In this document: positions 1 through 9,281 of the stretch, in pieces | Layout of the letters: the number at the start of each line of letters is the position of its first letter | How positions within the stretch are numbered: the first letter of the stretch is position 1 | Source of the DNA: Acetivibrio thermocellus ATCC 27405 | GTDB lineage: Bacteria > Bacillota > Clostridia > Acetivibrionales > Acetivibrionaceae | Length of the DNA stretch: 64,000 nt | Assembly: GCF_000015865.1 (NCBI RefSeq) | Contig: NC_009012.1 | Span: 3,093,081 to 3,157,080 of the forward strand | Direction of reading: 5' to 3' | The notes under the pieces: generated by a model | Seen by the model: only the letters and a program-made list of their open reading frames with translations | The model's database searches: none | What the model was told of the DNA's origin: nothing | Made by a program: the position numbers and the translations under genes

Positions 1-16
1 GAAAGGAAGAATCAAC

Positions 17-1285
17 GTGCCCAAATTAATTGTAACTGAAACAAAGCCTTTACATGGAAAGGTGAGAATCAGCGGCGCAAAGAATTCTGTACTGCCTATT
101 ATTGCCGCCTCAATATTAGGGGACAGTGAAAGTGTTATTGAGGAAGTTCCGGATCTTACTGATGTAAAAATCATGTGTGAACTTTTGGAGTCTTTTGGGG
201 TGGATGTTAATTTTTTATCAGATAAATCCAAGTTGTTTATCAATACACGGGATATTCTAAATACAACGGCACCTTATGAGCTGGTAAATAAGATGCGGGC
301 GTCAATTCTTGTTATGGGTCCGCTGCTCGCGAGAACGGGAATAGCCAAAATTTCCCTTCCGGGAGGATGCGCCATAGGTACAAGGCCTGTGGATTTGCAT
401 CTGAAAGGGTTTGCGGCAATGGGAGCCGAGATAGAACAAGGACATGGTTATATAGAAGCAAGAGTAAACGGAAGATTAAGAGGAAACAAGATTTATCTGG
501 ATTTTCCCAGTGTGGGTGCCACGGAAAATATTATGATGGCCGCAGTTTTGGCGGAAGGCCAGACAATTATTGAGAATGCGGCAATTGAGCCGGAAATAGT
601 GGACCTTGCCACATATCTTACTGCCATGGGTGCGGATATAAAGGGTGCCGGTACGGACACCATCAAGATAAACGGCGTCAACAGTTTGAAAGGAACCAAT
701 CACGCGGTAATACCGGACAGAATTGAAGCGGGAACATTTATGGTGGCCGCGGCGGTGACCGGAGGAGACGTGATTATTGAAAACATAGTGCCGGATCATG
801 TAAAGCCGATTACTGCAAAACTCAGGGAAGCCGGCGTTGAGGTATCTGAAGAGCTCTCAAGCATACATGTGAGAGCAGGTGACACAATAAAGCCTATTGA
901 TATAAAAACGCATCCATATCCCGGTTTTCCGACGGATATGCAGGCGCAGATGACTTCTTTGATGACCAAGGCGGAAGGAACCAGCATGGTCATTGAGACC
1001 ATTTTTGAAAACAGATTTATGCATCTGGCAGAACTTAAGAGAATGGGAGCAAATGTTAAAATTGAAGGAAGAAGTGCGATTATTGAGGGTAGATGCAAGC
1101 TTACGGGAGCAAAGGTAAGGGCAACGGACCTCAGAGCCGGTGCGGCCCTTGTTTTGGCAGGCCTTGTAGCGGAAGGTGTTACCGAAATTACGGAAATAGA
1201 GCATATTGAAAGAGGGTACGTGAAAATACACGAAAAGCTCAATGCTCTTGGAGCTAACATTCAAAGAGTGGAAGATGAGCAGTAA
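17..1285 (+). CDS. murA: UDP-N-acetylglucosamine 1-carboxyvinyltransferase MurA
   Basis: Catalyses the first committed step of peptidoglycan synthesis in the cytoplasm, transferring enolpyruvate from PEP to UDP-GlcNAc. The 422-residue product is full family length and has the EPSP-synthase fold signature. The catalytic cysteine lies in [14 protein letters not shown] (Cys118) and the conserved FPTDMQAQ motif is near residue 302. It starts with GTG at 17, about 7 bases after a GAAAGGA ribosome-binding site at the window edge. It precedes spoIID, as murA does in Bacillus. A hairpin terminator follows. Confidence 0.96.
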   Translation: MPKLIVTETKPLHGKVRISGAKNSVLPIIAASILGDSESVIEEVPDLTDVKIMCELLESFGVDVNFLSDKSKLFINTRDILNTTAPYELVNKMRASILVMGPLLARTGIAKISLPGGCAIGTRPVDLHLKGFAAMGAEIEQGHGYIEARVNGRLRGNKIYLDFPSVGATENIMMAAVLAEGQTIIENAAIEPEIVDLATYLTAMGADIKGAGTDTIKINGVNSLKGTNHAVIPDRIEAGTFMVAAAVTGGDVIIENIVPDHVKPITAKLREAGVEVSEELSSIHVRAGDTIKPIDIKTHPYPGFPTDMQAQMTSLMTKAEGTSMVIETIFENRFMHLAELKRMGANVKIEGRSAIIEGRCKLTGAKVRATDLRAGAALVLAGLVAEGVTEITEIEHIERGYVKIHEKLNALGANIQRVEDEQ

Positions 1286-1364
1286 AATTTTAAAGTATAA
1301 AGTTAAAAGTTTTAATATAAAAAATAAGATATGATTGATTTGATACAATAAAATGAAGTACATA

Positions 1365-1405
1365 TTAAAGGACGCAAGGATTCCCTTCGTCCTTTAATTA
1401 TTTGT
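1365..1405 (+). terminator. Rho-independent terminator after murA
   Basis: Arms TTAAAGGACG (1365-1374) and CGTCCTTTAA (1388-1397) pair perfectly, with a smaller AAGG/CCTT pairing inside the loop. A short T-rich tail follows. It separates murA from spoIID. Confidence 0.6.
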
Positions 1406-1575
1406 AACTCATCATCCTTTACAATTTTCTTTTAACTGTGAGTTTAACTGTGAGAACTTTTTTAACTGTTCATTGTCCGTAAAAGAAGAATAACTCTGAA
1501 TTTACAATCATATTTATTGTATTGACATGTGCTTGCGGGAAAAATCTACTAAACTTTCAGGAAAAGGTACGGACA

Positions 1576-2580
1576 ATGAAAAGATTTGTTAGATATGTTT
1601 TGATAATGACAATAATAGTGGTTGTACTTCCCATGGTTATTGTGAAAGGGTGCAGCACCGTGATTGAGGATATTGTACCCGAAGAAAAAGAAGATGTGAA
1701 GATAAAGGTGTATGTTAAAGATAAAGGTGAAGTTGAAGAAATGTCTCTGGAAGAGTATCTCAAGGGTGTAGTGGCTGCTGAAATGCCTGCGGATTTTGAA
1801 CTGGAAGCTCTCAAGGCACAGGCTGTTGCTGCCCGTACCTATGCATACGGAAGAATAAAAAAATTCTATTCGCCAAAAGATGATACCCATAAAGGCGCCG
1901 ACATTTGCACCGATCCGGGACATTGTCAGGCATGGATAAAAAAAGAGGACGCAATGGCAAAATGGGGAACGCTCAAAGCCTTTGACAACTGGAACAAAAT
2001 TGAAAGGGCCGTCAGGGAAACCGAGGGAATAATTATTTTGTATGATAAAAAAGTGGTAAATCCCGTATTCCATGCAAACAGTGGAGGAATGACAGAAAAT
2101 TCCGAAGATGTCTGGGAAGGGGTGGAGGTACCTTATTTAAAAAGCGTAAAGAGCGAAGGTGAGGATGAAAGCCCGGGATACAAGGTACAGACGGTGTTTA
2201 AGGAAGAGGAAATAACGAAAAAATTAAAAGAACAATACCCTGATATGGATATAGAGCCGGAAAATCTATTGGATGAAATTGAGATATTAGAGAGGACTCA
2301 GGCGGGAAGAGTAAAAGAAATGAAAATAGAGGATGTGGTTATAAAGGGAACGGAGCTTAGAGCTTTATTGGACTTAAGATCCACGAATTTTACCATCGAA
2401 AAAGGAAAAGAGGGCGAAGTCATAATAACAACGATTGGATATGGTCATGGGGTTGGAATGAGCCAGTGGGGGGCAAACAATCTGGCAAAAAACGGGGGAA
2501 CGTATGAGGAAATTTTAAAGCATTATTACACGGGGGTGTACCTTGACACCATAGAAAATTTCGAAGCAGCCAACCCGTAA
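1576..2580 (+). CDS. spoIID: Stage II sporulation protein D (engulfment lytic transglycosylase)
   Basis: SpoIID is the membrane-anchored peptidoglycan lytic transglycosylase that drives mother-cell engulfment of the forespore together with SpoIIM and SpoIIP. From the ATG at 1576 (SD GGAAAAGG just upstream; a TTG at 1522 in frame lacks one) the product has 334 residues, close to the usual length. Residues 5-25 form an N-terminal membrane segment. The SpoIID/LytB domain follows, with EYLKGVVAAEMP (putative catalytic Glu69) and the C-terminal GYGHGVGMSQWGA motif. It lies next to spoIIQ; in Bacillus it is transcribed by sigma-E. Confidence 0.95.
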   Translation: MKRFVRYVLIMTIIVVVLPMVIVKGCSTVIEDIVPEEKEDVKIKVYVKDKGEVEEMSLEEYLKGVVAAEMPADFELEALKAQAVAARTYAYGRIKKFYSPKDDTHKGADICTDPGHCQAWIKKEDAMAKWGTLKAFDNWNKIERAVRETEGIIILYDKKVVNPVFHANSGGMTENSEDVWEGVEVPYLKSVKSEGEDESPGYKVQTVFKEEEITKKLKEQYPDMDIEPENLLDEIEILERTQAGRVKEMKIEDVVIKGTELRALLDLRSTNFTIEKGKEGEVIITTIGYGHGVGMSQWGANNLAKNGGTYEEILKHYYTGVYLDTIENFEAANP

Positions 2581-2661
2581 CTTCGGCAACTTTAAATATT
2601 TTTTCTGCTCCATGTATATTGCTGCCATATACGGTAACAATAATATATGGAGGTGGAAAAA

Positions 2662-3582
2662 GTGGATTTTAAAAAATTGTTTCCTGACAAGAAAATTTCA
2701 CAAAAGAAAGTGTTGGATTTTCTCGATAAAAAAGGATTCTATATTGTTTTGGCTTTGTGTATAACTGCAATTGCAGCTACAGCCGCAGTAATTACAGCTC
2801 ATAACATACGCTCATCGAGAAGTATTGGTGAGGAAGATATAATCTCGCCTGATATGGCAAGCAGTATAATGGATGAAAACGGAAATAGCAGTAGTTACTT
2901 GTTACCGCAGGACGGTTTTGAAAATGAAGATGCGGCAGAAACACTCGGAAAGGCATCCGAAGCAGTAAAGCCGACCGAACCTGCTGCAAGTCCGAAAGTC
3001 CAGGAAAGTCCAAAACCTTCGGACAAGCCTCAGAAAACAGAAACATCAACAAAAACGGAAAACAAGGACGAGAAAACTCAAAACACAAAATCATCGGGAA
3101 AAACTGAAAGCAAATCCGCAAACAAATCCGAAGGCAAGACTGAGAGTGGCAAGAAAGTTACATTTGTAATGCCTGTTTATGGAGAAGTGACTTTTGAATA
3201 TGCTATGGACAGGCTGGTTTATTCAAAAACTTTGGATGAATGGCGCGCTCACAGTGGTGTGGATTTGAGAGCGGACAGAGGTACTCCTGTCAAAGTTGTT
3301 GCCGACGGTGTGGTAACTGAAGTTAAAAACGATCCCAGGTTTGGTGTGACTGTAATTGTTGAGCACGAAAACGGCCTGAAAACAGTGTATGCAAATCTTG
3401 CCAGCGGAGACATGGTAACTCCGAACCAGAAGGTCAAACAGGGTGAAATAATCGGAAGCATAGGGAATACCGCAATTATTGAATCAGCAGAACCTGCACA
3501 CCTTCACTTTGAAGTTTTGAAAGACAATAAACCTGTTGACCCGAAGGATTATCTCCAGTTGCCTTCGGATGGCAAAAAATAG
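2662..3582 (+). CDS. spoIIQ: SpoIIQ-like forespore engulfment protein, M23 peptidase domain
   Basis: Forespore membrane protein that zips with SpoIIIAH across the septum during engulfment. The GTG at 2662 sits 8 bases after GGAGGTGG, so it is preferred over the in-frame ATG at 2647; this gives 306 residues. Layout: short cytoplasmic tail, one membrane helix (about residues 25-47), a long Ser/Thr/Lys/Glu-rich linker (about 90-165), then an M23/LytM domain. Both metal-binding motifs are intact: HSGVD (HxxxD) and HLHFEV (HxH). Bacillus SpoIIQ has lost a ligand, whereas clostridial ones usually keep them. Flanked by spoIID and spoIIID. Confidence 0.88.
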   Translation: MDFKKLFPDKKISQKKVLDFLDKKGFYIVLALCITAIAATAAVITAHNIRSSRSIGEEDIISPDMASSIMDENGNSSSYLLPQDGFENEDAAETLGKASEAVKPTEPAASPKVQESPKPSDKPQKTETSTKTENKDEKTQNTKSSGKTESKSANKSEGKTESGKKVTFVMPVYGEVTFEYAMDRLVYSKTLDEWRAHSGVDLRADRGTPVKVVADGVVTEVKNDPRFGVTVIVEHENGLKTVYANLASGDMVTPNQKVKQGEIIGSIGNTAIIESAEPAHLHFEVLKDNKPVDPKDYLQLPSDGKK

Positions 3583-3614
3583 ATGTTGATTTAGCAAAGA
3601 GTATTTGAAAAGTT

Positions 3615-3660
3615 AAAAGCCGGTGAAGCTTAATATTAAGCTTTACCGGCTTTTAATACT
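3615..3660 (+). terminator. Strong terminator after spoIIQ
   Basis: A 19-base left arm starting AAAAGCCGGTGAAGC pairs with a right arm ending GCTTTACCGGCTTTT, around a 3-4 base loop and with one G-T pair. The tail is T-rich. It isolates spoIID-spoIIQ from spoIIID. Confidence 0.85.
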
Positions 3661-3910
3661 TTCTAATGTCCATGAATCATAAGTCAATTCAAATAGGCAT
3701 ATATATTAGTGTGGCAACTAAAGCCTTTAAAATATGCAATTTACTCATACAGATATATACAAAAATTTTAAAGACGGATATACAAGATTACCTGACTTAA
3801 AAAGCCCGTAATAAACTTTAGTCTGACAGTTCCGGTAACGTCGGCAGCAAGTCAGCGGTAATAGATAAAAACATCAAGCCAGGTTGAATAGTCAAAGAGT
3901 ATCAACTGTA
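3661..3910. other. Intergenic region before spoIIID
   Basis: About 250 AT-rich bases between the spoIIQ terminator and the spoIIID ribosome-binding site. It must carry the spoIIID promoter. Partial sigma-E-like elements (for example CATACAGA near 3747) are visible but with wrong spacing, so no promoter is assigned. Confidence 0.4.
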
Positions 3911-3924
3911 AGGGGGGCGTATCG

Positions 3925-4188
3925 TTGAAAAGTTATATAGAAGAGAGAGCTGTGGAACTTGCCAACTACATAGTTGAAAACAAAGCGACCGTGAGGGCTG
4001 CTGCGAAAAAATTTGGAATAAGCAAAAGCACTGTTCACAAGGATGTGACGGAAAGACTTCTGCAAATCAATTCCGCCCTGGCCGAGCAGGCAAAGGCGGT
4101 ATTGGACAAAAATAAAGCGGAAAGGCACATAAGAGGCGGTATGGCGACAAAAGCAAAATATAAAGGAAACGTGGAGGCTAAAAAATAA
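3925..4188 (+). CDS. spoIIID: Sporulation transcription factor SpoIIID
   Basis: Small mother-cell DNA-binding protein that modulates the sigma-E regulon and prepares the switch to sigma-K. 87 residues, family length. A helix-turn-helix is clear at about residues 23-43 (ATVRAAAKKFGISKSTVHKD), followed by a basic C-terminal tail. The TTG start at 3925 is supported by an AGGGGGG ribosome-binding site 8 bases upstream. It lies between spoIIQ and mbl as in Bacillus, followed by its own terminator. Confidence 0.96.
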   Translation: MKSYIEERAVELANYIVENKATVRAAAKKFGISKSTVHKDVTERLLQINSALAEQAKAVLDKNKAERHIRGGMATKAKYKGNVEAKK

Positions 4189-4211
4189 ATATAAATTGCC
4201 AAACAAAACAT

Positions 4212-4240
4212 AAAAGTCGGGAAACCGACTTTTAATTTTT
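4212..4240 (+). terminator. Terminator after spoIIID
   Basis: Perfect 9-bp stem AAAAGTCGG/CCGACTTTT around a GAAA tetraloop, then TAATTTTT. Confidence 0.85.
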
Positions 4241-4286
4241 GGATAAATACAGCTAACGGTTTTTTACTCATATGTTGTAAAAATTG

Positions 4287-4314
4287 TTGCAATAATAAAA
4301 TAATATGATAATAT
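4287..4314 (+). promoter_or_regulatory. Putative sigma-A promoter of mbl
   Basis: TTGCAA (4287-4292) and TAATAT (4309-4314) with a 16-base spacer, between the spoIIID terminator and mbl. It would give a leader of about 35-40 bases. Sequence match only. Confidence 0.4.
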
Positions 4315-4357
4315 TAATTATGAGTATTGCAATCTGGTTTTGAAAGGAAGATGCGCT

Positions 4358-5392
4358 TTGTTTGGCCTTGGACAGGATATAGGTATAGATTTGGGAACGG
4401 CATCGGTACTTGTTTACATAAAAGGAAAAGGCATAGTATTAAAAGAACCTTCGGTTGTGGCAATTGATAAAAATACAAATAAGCTTCTGGCTGTTGGAGA
4501 GGAAGCCAGGCGAATGCTTGGCAGGACTCCCGGAAATATTGTCGCAATAAGACCGCTCAGGGATGGCGTAATATCCGATTATGACATTACGGAGAAAATG
4601 TTAAAGCATTTTATAGGAAAGGTGTGCGGCAACAAGGCATTCAGGTTTTTCAAGCCAAGGATTGTTGTGTGTGTGCCCAGCGGGGTTACCGAGGTGGAAA
4701 AACGGGCGGTAAGAGAGGCGGCAATGCAGGCCGGTGCGAGAAAAACATATCTTATTGAGGAACCTATTGCGGCTGCAATTGGAGCAGGTATTGATATTTC
4801 AAAGGCTTGCGGAAGCATGGTAATAGATGTGGGCGGAGGTACCACCGACATAGCTGTCATATCTCTTGGAGGTATTGTTGTAAGCGCTTCCATCAAGGTT
4901 GCCGGGGACAAGTTTGATGAGGCTATTTCAAGATATATGAGGAAAAAACACAATATCATGATTGGGGAACGTACTGCTGAAGAGTTAAAAATCAATATTG
5001 GTACGGTTTACCCCAGGGTTCAGGAAGTATCCATGGAAATTCGCGGAAGGAATCTCATATCGGGTCTGCCAAAAACTATTACCGTTACTTCCTCGGAGAT
5101 TATGGAAGCATTGGAAGAGCCGGTTTCAAGCATTGTGGAAGTTGTACATTCGGTTCTTGAAAGGACGCCGCCTGAGCTTGCTTCGGATATAAGCGACCGT
5201 GGAATTGTGATGACCGGCGGCGGAAGTCTCATATACGGTTTTGACAAGCTGATACAGGAAAAGACGGGAATAAACGTGGTTATTGCGGATGATGCCGTGT
5301 CATGTGTGGCTCTGGGTACGGGCAAAGCGCTTGAGCATATAGAAGCCATTGAAAAGAGTGAATCGGGAGAGAAAACTATAAATTATATTTAG
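4358..5392 (+). CDS. mbl: Rod shape-determining actin homologue MreB/Mbl
   Basis: Bacterial actin that forms membrane-bound filaments and guides lateral wall synthesis. Actin-fold motifs are clear: phosphate 1 IGIDLGTAS near the N terminus, phosphate 2 VIDVGGGTTDIAVIS, and the adenosine motif MTGGGSLIYG. The TTG at 4358 lies 8 bases after AAAGGAAG and gives 344 residues. A TTG at 4340 is also in frame but precedes the SD. The spoIIID-mbl-flgF order matches the Bacillus locus, which favours Mbl over MreB, although the two cannot be told apart reliably by sequence. Confidence 0.93.
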   Translation: MFGLGQDIGIDLGTASVLVYIKGKGIVLKEPSVVAIDKNTNKLLAVGEEARRMLGRTPGNIVAIRPLRDGVISDYDITEKMLKHFIGKVCGNKAFRFFKPRIVVCVPSGVTEVEKRAVREAAMQAGARKTYLIEEPIAAAIGAGIDISKACGSMVIDVGGGTTDIAVISLGGIVVSASIKVAGDKFDEAISRYMRKKHNIMIGERTAEELKINIGTVYPRVQEVSMEIRGRNLISGLPKTITVTSSEIMEALEEPVSSIVEVVHSVLERTPPELASDISDRGIVMTGGGSLIYGFDKLIQEKTGINVVIADDAVSCVALGTGKALEHIEAIEKSESGEKTINYI

Positions 5393-5457
5393 TTTCAATA
5401 TGTTTAAGCCTTCAATGGGTTCAAATCTTAAAATATCGAAAATTTAAAGGCAACTTG

Positions 5458-5490
5458 GGCCGGATTTTCAGTCCGGCCTTTTTTGTTGTT
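5458..5490 (+). terminator. Terminator after mbl
   Basis: Stem GGCCGGA/TCCGGCC with a 7-base loop, then TTTTTTGTTGTTTTTT. Classic intrinsic terminator. Confidence 0.9.
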
Positions 5491-5517
5491 TTTTAATTTA
5501 AATATAATATTTTCTAC

Positions 5518-5544
5518 TAAACCATTCTAATAAATTTCCGATAT
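5518..5544 (+). promoter_or_regulatory. Putative sigma-D (sigma-28) flagellar promoter of flgF-flgG
   Basis: TAAA (5518-5521), 16 bases, then CCGATAT (5538-5544). This is equivalent to TAAA-N15-TCCGATAT, one base off the core consensus TAAA-N15-GCCGATAA of the flagellar sigma factor. It lies after the mbl terminator and about 60 bases before a flagellar gene, where a sigma-D promoter is expected. Confidence 0.6.
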
Positions 5545-5606
5545 TTTATAGTGTAAGGAGAGAAGCAAAACAAGTCAAGTCAAATACACTTTTGGGAGAT
5601 AGGATT

Positions 5607-6386
5607 ATGATCAGAGGTCTTTACACGTCAGGTTGGAGCATGCTTGCCAACAGCAAGCAAATGGATGTTGTATCCAATAATCTTGCAAATGTCAATACCA
5701 CTGCATTCAAAAAAGATACGTTGATATTGGAAAGCTTTCCTGATATGCTGGTAAGAAGAATCAATGACAGCCGCAGCGCAAGCAATCCTTCAGGAAGGTT
5801 GGGGAATGTGCAGCTTGGAAATGATGTGGGAGAGGTTTTTACATACTATACCCAGGGGCAGCTCCAGAAGACGGACAACAATTTGGACATGGCTATTTCA
5901 AATTGTGACACTGCCTTCTTTACCGTTGCGGTGCCCGGCGGGAACGAAGAGTATACAGAGTACTATACAAGGGACGGTTCTTTTGCACTGAATGCATACG
6001 GGCAACTGGTGACAAAGGAAGGTTACCTGGTAATGGGCCAAAACGGTGTCATTACCCTGAACTCGGAGAATTTCAGCGTTAGCGATGACGGTACGATTAT
6101 TCAGGACGGCGAGGCTGTTGCAAGACTTTTAATAAGGAATTTTACCGATACTACAACTCTCAGGAAAGTGGGCTCAAACCTTGTGCAAAGAACTGAAAAT
6201 ACCCAGGAACAGCCCTTTGACGGAGTGGTAAGGCAGGGCTATCTTGAACAGTCAAATGTTAATTCCATTAATGAAATGATTAATATGATTACAATAATGC
6301 GTTCTTATGAGGCAAATCAAAAAATCCTTCAGGCCCAGGACGGAACGCTTGAAAAAGCGGTAAACGAAATAGGAGTTGTAAGATAG
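5607..6386 (+). CDS. flgF: Flagellar basal-body rod protein, FlgF/FlgG family (FlhO-like)
   Basis: Component of the flagellar rod that links the MS ring to the hook. 259 residues from the ATG at 5607, which is preceded by GGGAGATAGG. The N-terminal rod motif (SNNLANVNTTAFKK) and the C-terminal coiled-coil region (NEMINMITIMRSYEANQKILQ) are both present, as in proximal/distal rod proteins. Followed 13 bases later by flgG. It corresponds to Bacillus flhO, beside mbl. FlgF and FlgG paralogues are hard to separate; the assignment follows order and slightly shorter length. Confidence 0.88.
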   Translation: MIRGLYTSGWSMLANSKQMDVVSNNLANVNTTAFKKDTLILESFPDMLVRRINDSRSASNPSGRLGNVQLGNDVGEVFTYYTQGQLQKTDNNLDMAISNCDTAFFTVAVPGGNEEYTEYYTRDGSFALNAYGQLVTKEGYLVMGQNGVITLNSENFSVSDDGTIIQDGEAVARLLIRNFTDTTTLRKVGSNLVQRTENTQEQPFDGVVRQGYLEQSNVNSINEMINMITIMRSYEANQKILQAQDGTLEKAVNEIGVVR

Positions 6387-6399
6387 GAGGATAACCATT

Positions 6400-7200
6400 A
6401 TGATGAGAGCACTGTGGACCGCGGGGTCGGGAATGACGGCTCAGCAGCTGAATGTTGACGTTATAGCAAACAATCTTTCGAATGTTAACACCACCGCATA
6501 CAAAAAAGAAAGACTGGAATTTAAGGATATGCTCTATGACACCTTGAACAGGGCATATATCCTTGACGGAGAAGGAAGACCGGTAAATTTGCAGGTGGGA
6601 TATGGAACGGTTCCCATGGCCACACTGAAAAACTTCCAGAGCGGAAACTTTGAGAAGACCGACAATCCTCTTGATCTTGCCATAGACGGCGATGGCTTTT
6701 TCATGGTGCTCGGTCCAAGGGGAGACATAGTTTATACCCGGGACGGAAGCTTTAAAATCAGTGTGACGGAAAACGGAAACATGCTCACAACATCGGACGG
6801 ATACCCGGTGCTGGATGAGTCCGGAGTTGAAATAATACTTGATATTGATATATCCAAACTGAATGTTTCATCCGACGGGGAACTGAGCTACACCGACGAA
6901 AACGGGGTAGTAGTACCTCTGGGACAGAGAATTGGTCTTGTGAAATTCCCCAACAGAAACGGTCTTGAAAGTATCGGAAGCAACTTTTATGCAAGCACTT
7001 CCGCATCCGGAGAAGCGGTACCTGATGAGGAACTGGGCAAAAAGAGCAATATAAGGCAGTATTATCTTGAGTCGTCAAATGTGCAGGTAGTTGAGGAAAT
7101 GGTTAAGCTCATTGTTGCCCAAAGGGCATATGAAATCAATTCCAAAGCAATTCAGTCAGCGGATGAAATGTTGGGCATAGCAAATAATTTAAAGAGATAA
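6400..7200 (+). CDS. flgG: Flagellar distal rod protein FlgG (FlhP-like)
   Basis: Distal rod subunit, exported by the flagellar type III system. 266 residues with the N-terminal motif ANNLSNVNTTAYKKE, the central hook-like domain (DGDGFFMVL) and the C-terminal heptad region (VEEMVKLIVAQRAYEINSKAI). The ATG at 6400 follows AGGAGG by 9 bases. Co-transcribed with flgF. Corresponds to flhP beside mbl in Bacillus. Confidence 0.92.
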   Translation: MMRALWTAGSGMTAQQLNVDVIANNLSNVNTTAYKKERLEFKDMLYDTLNRAYILDGEGRPVNLQVGYGTVPMATLKNFQSGNFEKTDNPLDLAIDGDGFFMVLGPRGDIVYTRDGSFKISVTENGNMLTTSDGYPVLDESGVEIILDIDISKLNVSSDGELSYTDENGVVVPLGQRIGLVKFPNRNGLESIGSNFYASTSASGEAVPDEELGKKSNIRQYYLESSNVQVVEEMVKLIVAQRAYEINSKAIQSADEMLGIANNLKR

Positions 7201-7267
7201 CATAAGTTAGAGTTTTATTACAGTTTTTAAATATTTTGACTGGTAAAATTAAATAGGAGCGGTTATA

Positions 7268-7618
7268 ATGGATATAAGTGCAATCAGCAATAAATATTTG
7301 AACAATGCAATACAAAGCAGCAGTATAAAGTCTTCCGATGACGATTTTGAGAAAAAACTTCAAAACGCTCTTGAAAACAAGGATGAAAAAGAACTTAAAA
7401 AGGTGTGCAAAGAGTTTGAAGGTATTTTGCTTGAGATTATGTACAAACAAATGAGAGCCACAGTCCCAAAATCTGACTTTATACCTGCTGATCCTGGAAG
7501 GGATATTTTTGAAGATATGCTGGACGAGGAACTTGTGAAGGAGGCTGCAAAGGCTGTCAATTTAGGCCTTGCGGACAGCCTTTACAAGCAGCTTTCGAGA
7601 ACTCTCAAATCCGAATAA
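7268..7618 (+). CDS. flgJ: Rod-binding protein (FlgJ N-terminal domain)
   Basis: 116 residues containing only the rod-binding/rod-capping domain of FlgJ: KEFEGILLEIMYKQMRATVP, then DIFEDMLDEELVKEAAKA and NLGLADSLYKQL. The muramidase domain of proteobacterial FlgJ is absent, as in most Firmicutes. It probably caps rod assembly. AGGAGCGG precedes the ATG. Third gene of the flagellar cluster, 67 bases after flgG. Confidence 0.85.
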   Translation: MDISAISNKYLNNAIQSSSIKSSDDDFEKKLQNALENKDEKELKKVCKEFEGILLEIMYKQMRATVPKSDFIPADPGRDIFEDMLDEELVKEAAKAVNLGLADSLYKQLSRTLKSE

Positions 7619-7672
7619 CCTGTTTTAAATGTTTAAATTGAATTGCCGTTTAAGGGGAGTATAAAGATATTG

Positions 7673-8818
7673 ATGAAAAACAAGGTTAATATCGATACAA
7701 TTATATACTTGGTTTTAATAATTACGTCCCTCATATTTATTTATGCAGGGAGTTTTTTATTTGAAGAGGGAAGTTTCATTGGAAACAGAGGGAATAACAG
7801 GACAGTAGATGCTGATACTGCCACTGATAGGAACAAACCGTTCCCTGTGGTGCACAAAGCTGTCAGTACGGAAATTAACGGAATAAAGCAGAAAATAAAC
7901 ATCTTGGAGATTGATTTGTCTTCAGGCGGTGTCAAAATAAAGCCGGCATTGGCTTTTGACACGATATATGGTTTTCAGAGCCTTAAAGATATTGCGATTA
8001 ACAACAATGCTTATGCCGCCGTCAATGCAGGTTTTTTCTATTCATACGGAGAGCCTTCGGGAATGGTGGTTATTGACGGGAAAGTTTATACGAAGTCCAC
8101 GGGAAAATACCCGGTTTTTGTTGTACAGGGTAAAAATGCTTTCTTAAGCGAAATTAAGAGCAATATATGGATATTGCACGGCAACAGAAGGATTGCGGCG
8201 GATGATATAAACAGAGAGGGAAAACCCGGTGAAACGGTGGTGTACACGCCGGTTTTCGGCCCTACAAACCGGGCGGACAAGCTCCATACATCATATATTG
8301 TGGAGAATAACAGAGTAGCAAGGAAATTTCGTGGGGATACGGAGTGCAAAATTCCTTCGGACGGAATGGTAATTACCTTTTATGAGCCCATTTCATCGGA
8401 AGAAAAATTTGAAGTGGGGGACTGGATCGGAATCGATATTGATCCGGATTTTGGGCCGGGATTTCAGGCGTATGAATGCGGAAGCTGGCTTGTAAGGGAT
8501 GGACAGGTGGTGGCTGTTGACAGGGACGACTGGGTCGGACTTTTGACCAACCGGGACCCGAGGACGGCCATAGGAGTAAAGCATGACGGCAAGGTAGTGC
8601 TTGTTACCGTGGACGGGCGGCAGCCGGGATACAGTGTGGGACTATCGTCGAGGGAGCTTGCAGGCTATTTGCTGACTTTGGGGATTAAAGACGCTGCCAT
8701 GCTGGACGGCGGAGCCTCAACCCAGATGATTGTACAAAACAAGACGGTAAACAGGCTTCCTGCCAGGGAAAGAATGCTGGGCGGAGGAATCGTGGTTGTT
8801 GTGGATGAGGATTTATAA
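7673..8818 (+). CDS. Secreted phosphodiester glycosidase-family (NAGPA) protein
   Basis: 381 residues with an N-terminal membrane/signal segment (about residues 6-28) and a C-terminal NAGPA-type domain. Visible family motifs are AAVNAGFF, ..RDPRTAIGV.., LVTVDGRQPGYSVGLS and AAMLDGGASTQM. The family includes the uncovering enzyme that cleaves GlcNAc-1-phosphodiesters; bacterial members are thought to act on cell-surface phosphodiester-linked glycans. The start is uncertain among TTG 7643, TTG 7670 and ATG 7673; AGGGGAG at 7653 supports the latter two. No obvious functional partner nearby except wall genes. Confidence 0.82.
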   Translation: MKNKVNIDTIIYLVLIITSLIFIYAGSFLFEEGSFIGNRGNNRTVDADTATDRNKPFPVVHKAVSTEINGIKQKINILEIDLSSGGVKIKPALAFDTIYGFQSLKDIAINNNAYAAVNAGFFYSYGEPSGMVVIDGKVYTKSTGKYPVFVVQGKNAFLSEIKSNIWILHGNRRIAADDINREGKPGETVVYTPVFGPTNRADKLHTSYIVENNRVARKFRGDTECKIPSDGMVITFYEPISSEEKFEVGDWIGIDIDPDFGPGFQAYECGSWLVRDGQVVAVDRDDWVGLLTNRDPRTAIGVKHDGKVVLVTVDGRQPGYSVGLSSRELAGYLLTLGIKDAAMLDGGASTQMIVQNKTVNRLPARERMLGGGIVVVVDEDL

Positions 8819-8841
8819 CACATCGTCCCCTTTTGTTTTTA

Positions 8842-9266
8842 TTATTTTACCCTTTTGTATTGAAAATATGGTATTGCACCTGTGGGCTCATCGGCCAAAA
8901 GCACCAAAGGTTTGCTTATAAGAGCCCTGGCAATGGCAACCCTTTGACACTCTCCTCCCGACAAATTGACCAGACGTTGATTAATCCGTAATCCTGCCTG
9001 ACGAACGCCACATTTTCTCTTCGCAGTTTGTTTAATTTATGCGTGTTTGTAAATTCTACTTTCTTTCCGTTGAAGAAGTATACTCCGCTGTCCGGTTTGT
9101 CCAAAAAACCCAAAATATTTAACAGAGTAGTTTTCCCTGATCCGCTTCTTCCGGTTATTGCCACATAATCTCCCTGCCTGATTTCTATGGAAGCACCGTT
9201 GAAAACTTGTGTAGTGTGGTATTTGGTTTTACAAGTCTTTACAATTTTTTCACATTTGATTATCAT
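8842..9266 (-). pseudogene. Decayed ABC transporter ATPase (exporter type)
   Basis: The first part reads in one frame from ATG 9266: MacB/LolD-like, with Walker A GRSGSGKTT and a Q-loop [10 protein letters not shown]. The signature [15 protein letters not shown] and Walker [10 protein letters not shown] continue in another frame. The usual stretch between Q-loop and signature (roughly 45 residues) is missing, so an internal deletion changed the frame. The end of the protein after Walker B is also lost. It is therefore non-functional. It follows the remnant of its permease (9282-9961). Confidence 0.85.
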
Positions 9267-9281
9267 TTTACTAACTTTTCC

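Noticed and set aside
796-1260. Long open frame antisense to murA
   Set aside because: It is the complement of a strongly conserved gene, lacks an SD and any protein motif.
3700-3760. Sigma-E promoter for spoIIID
   Set aside because: Only isolated -10-like and -35-like words with wrong spacing are present.
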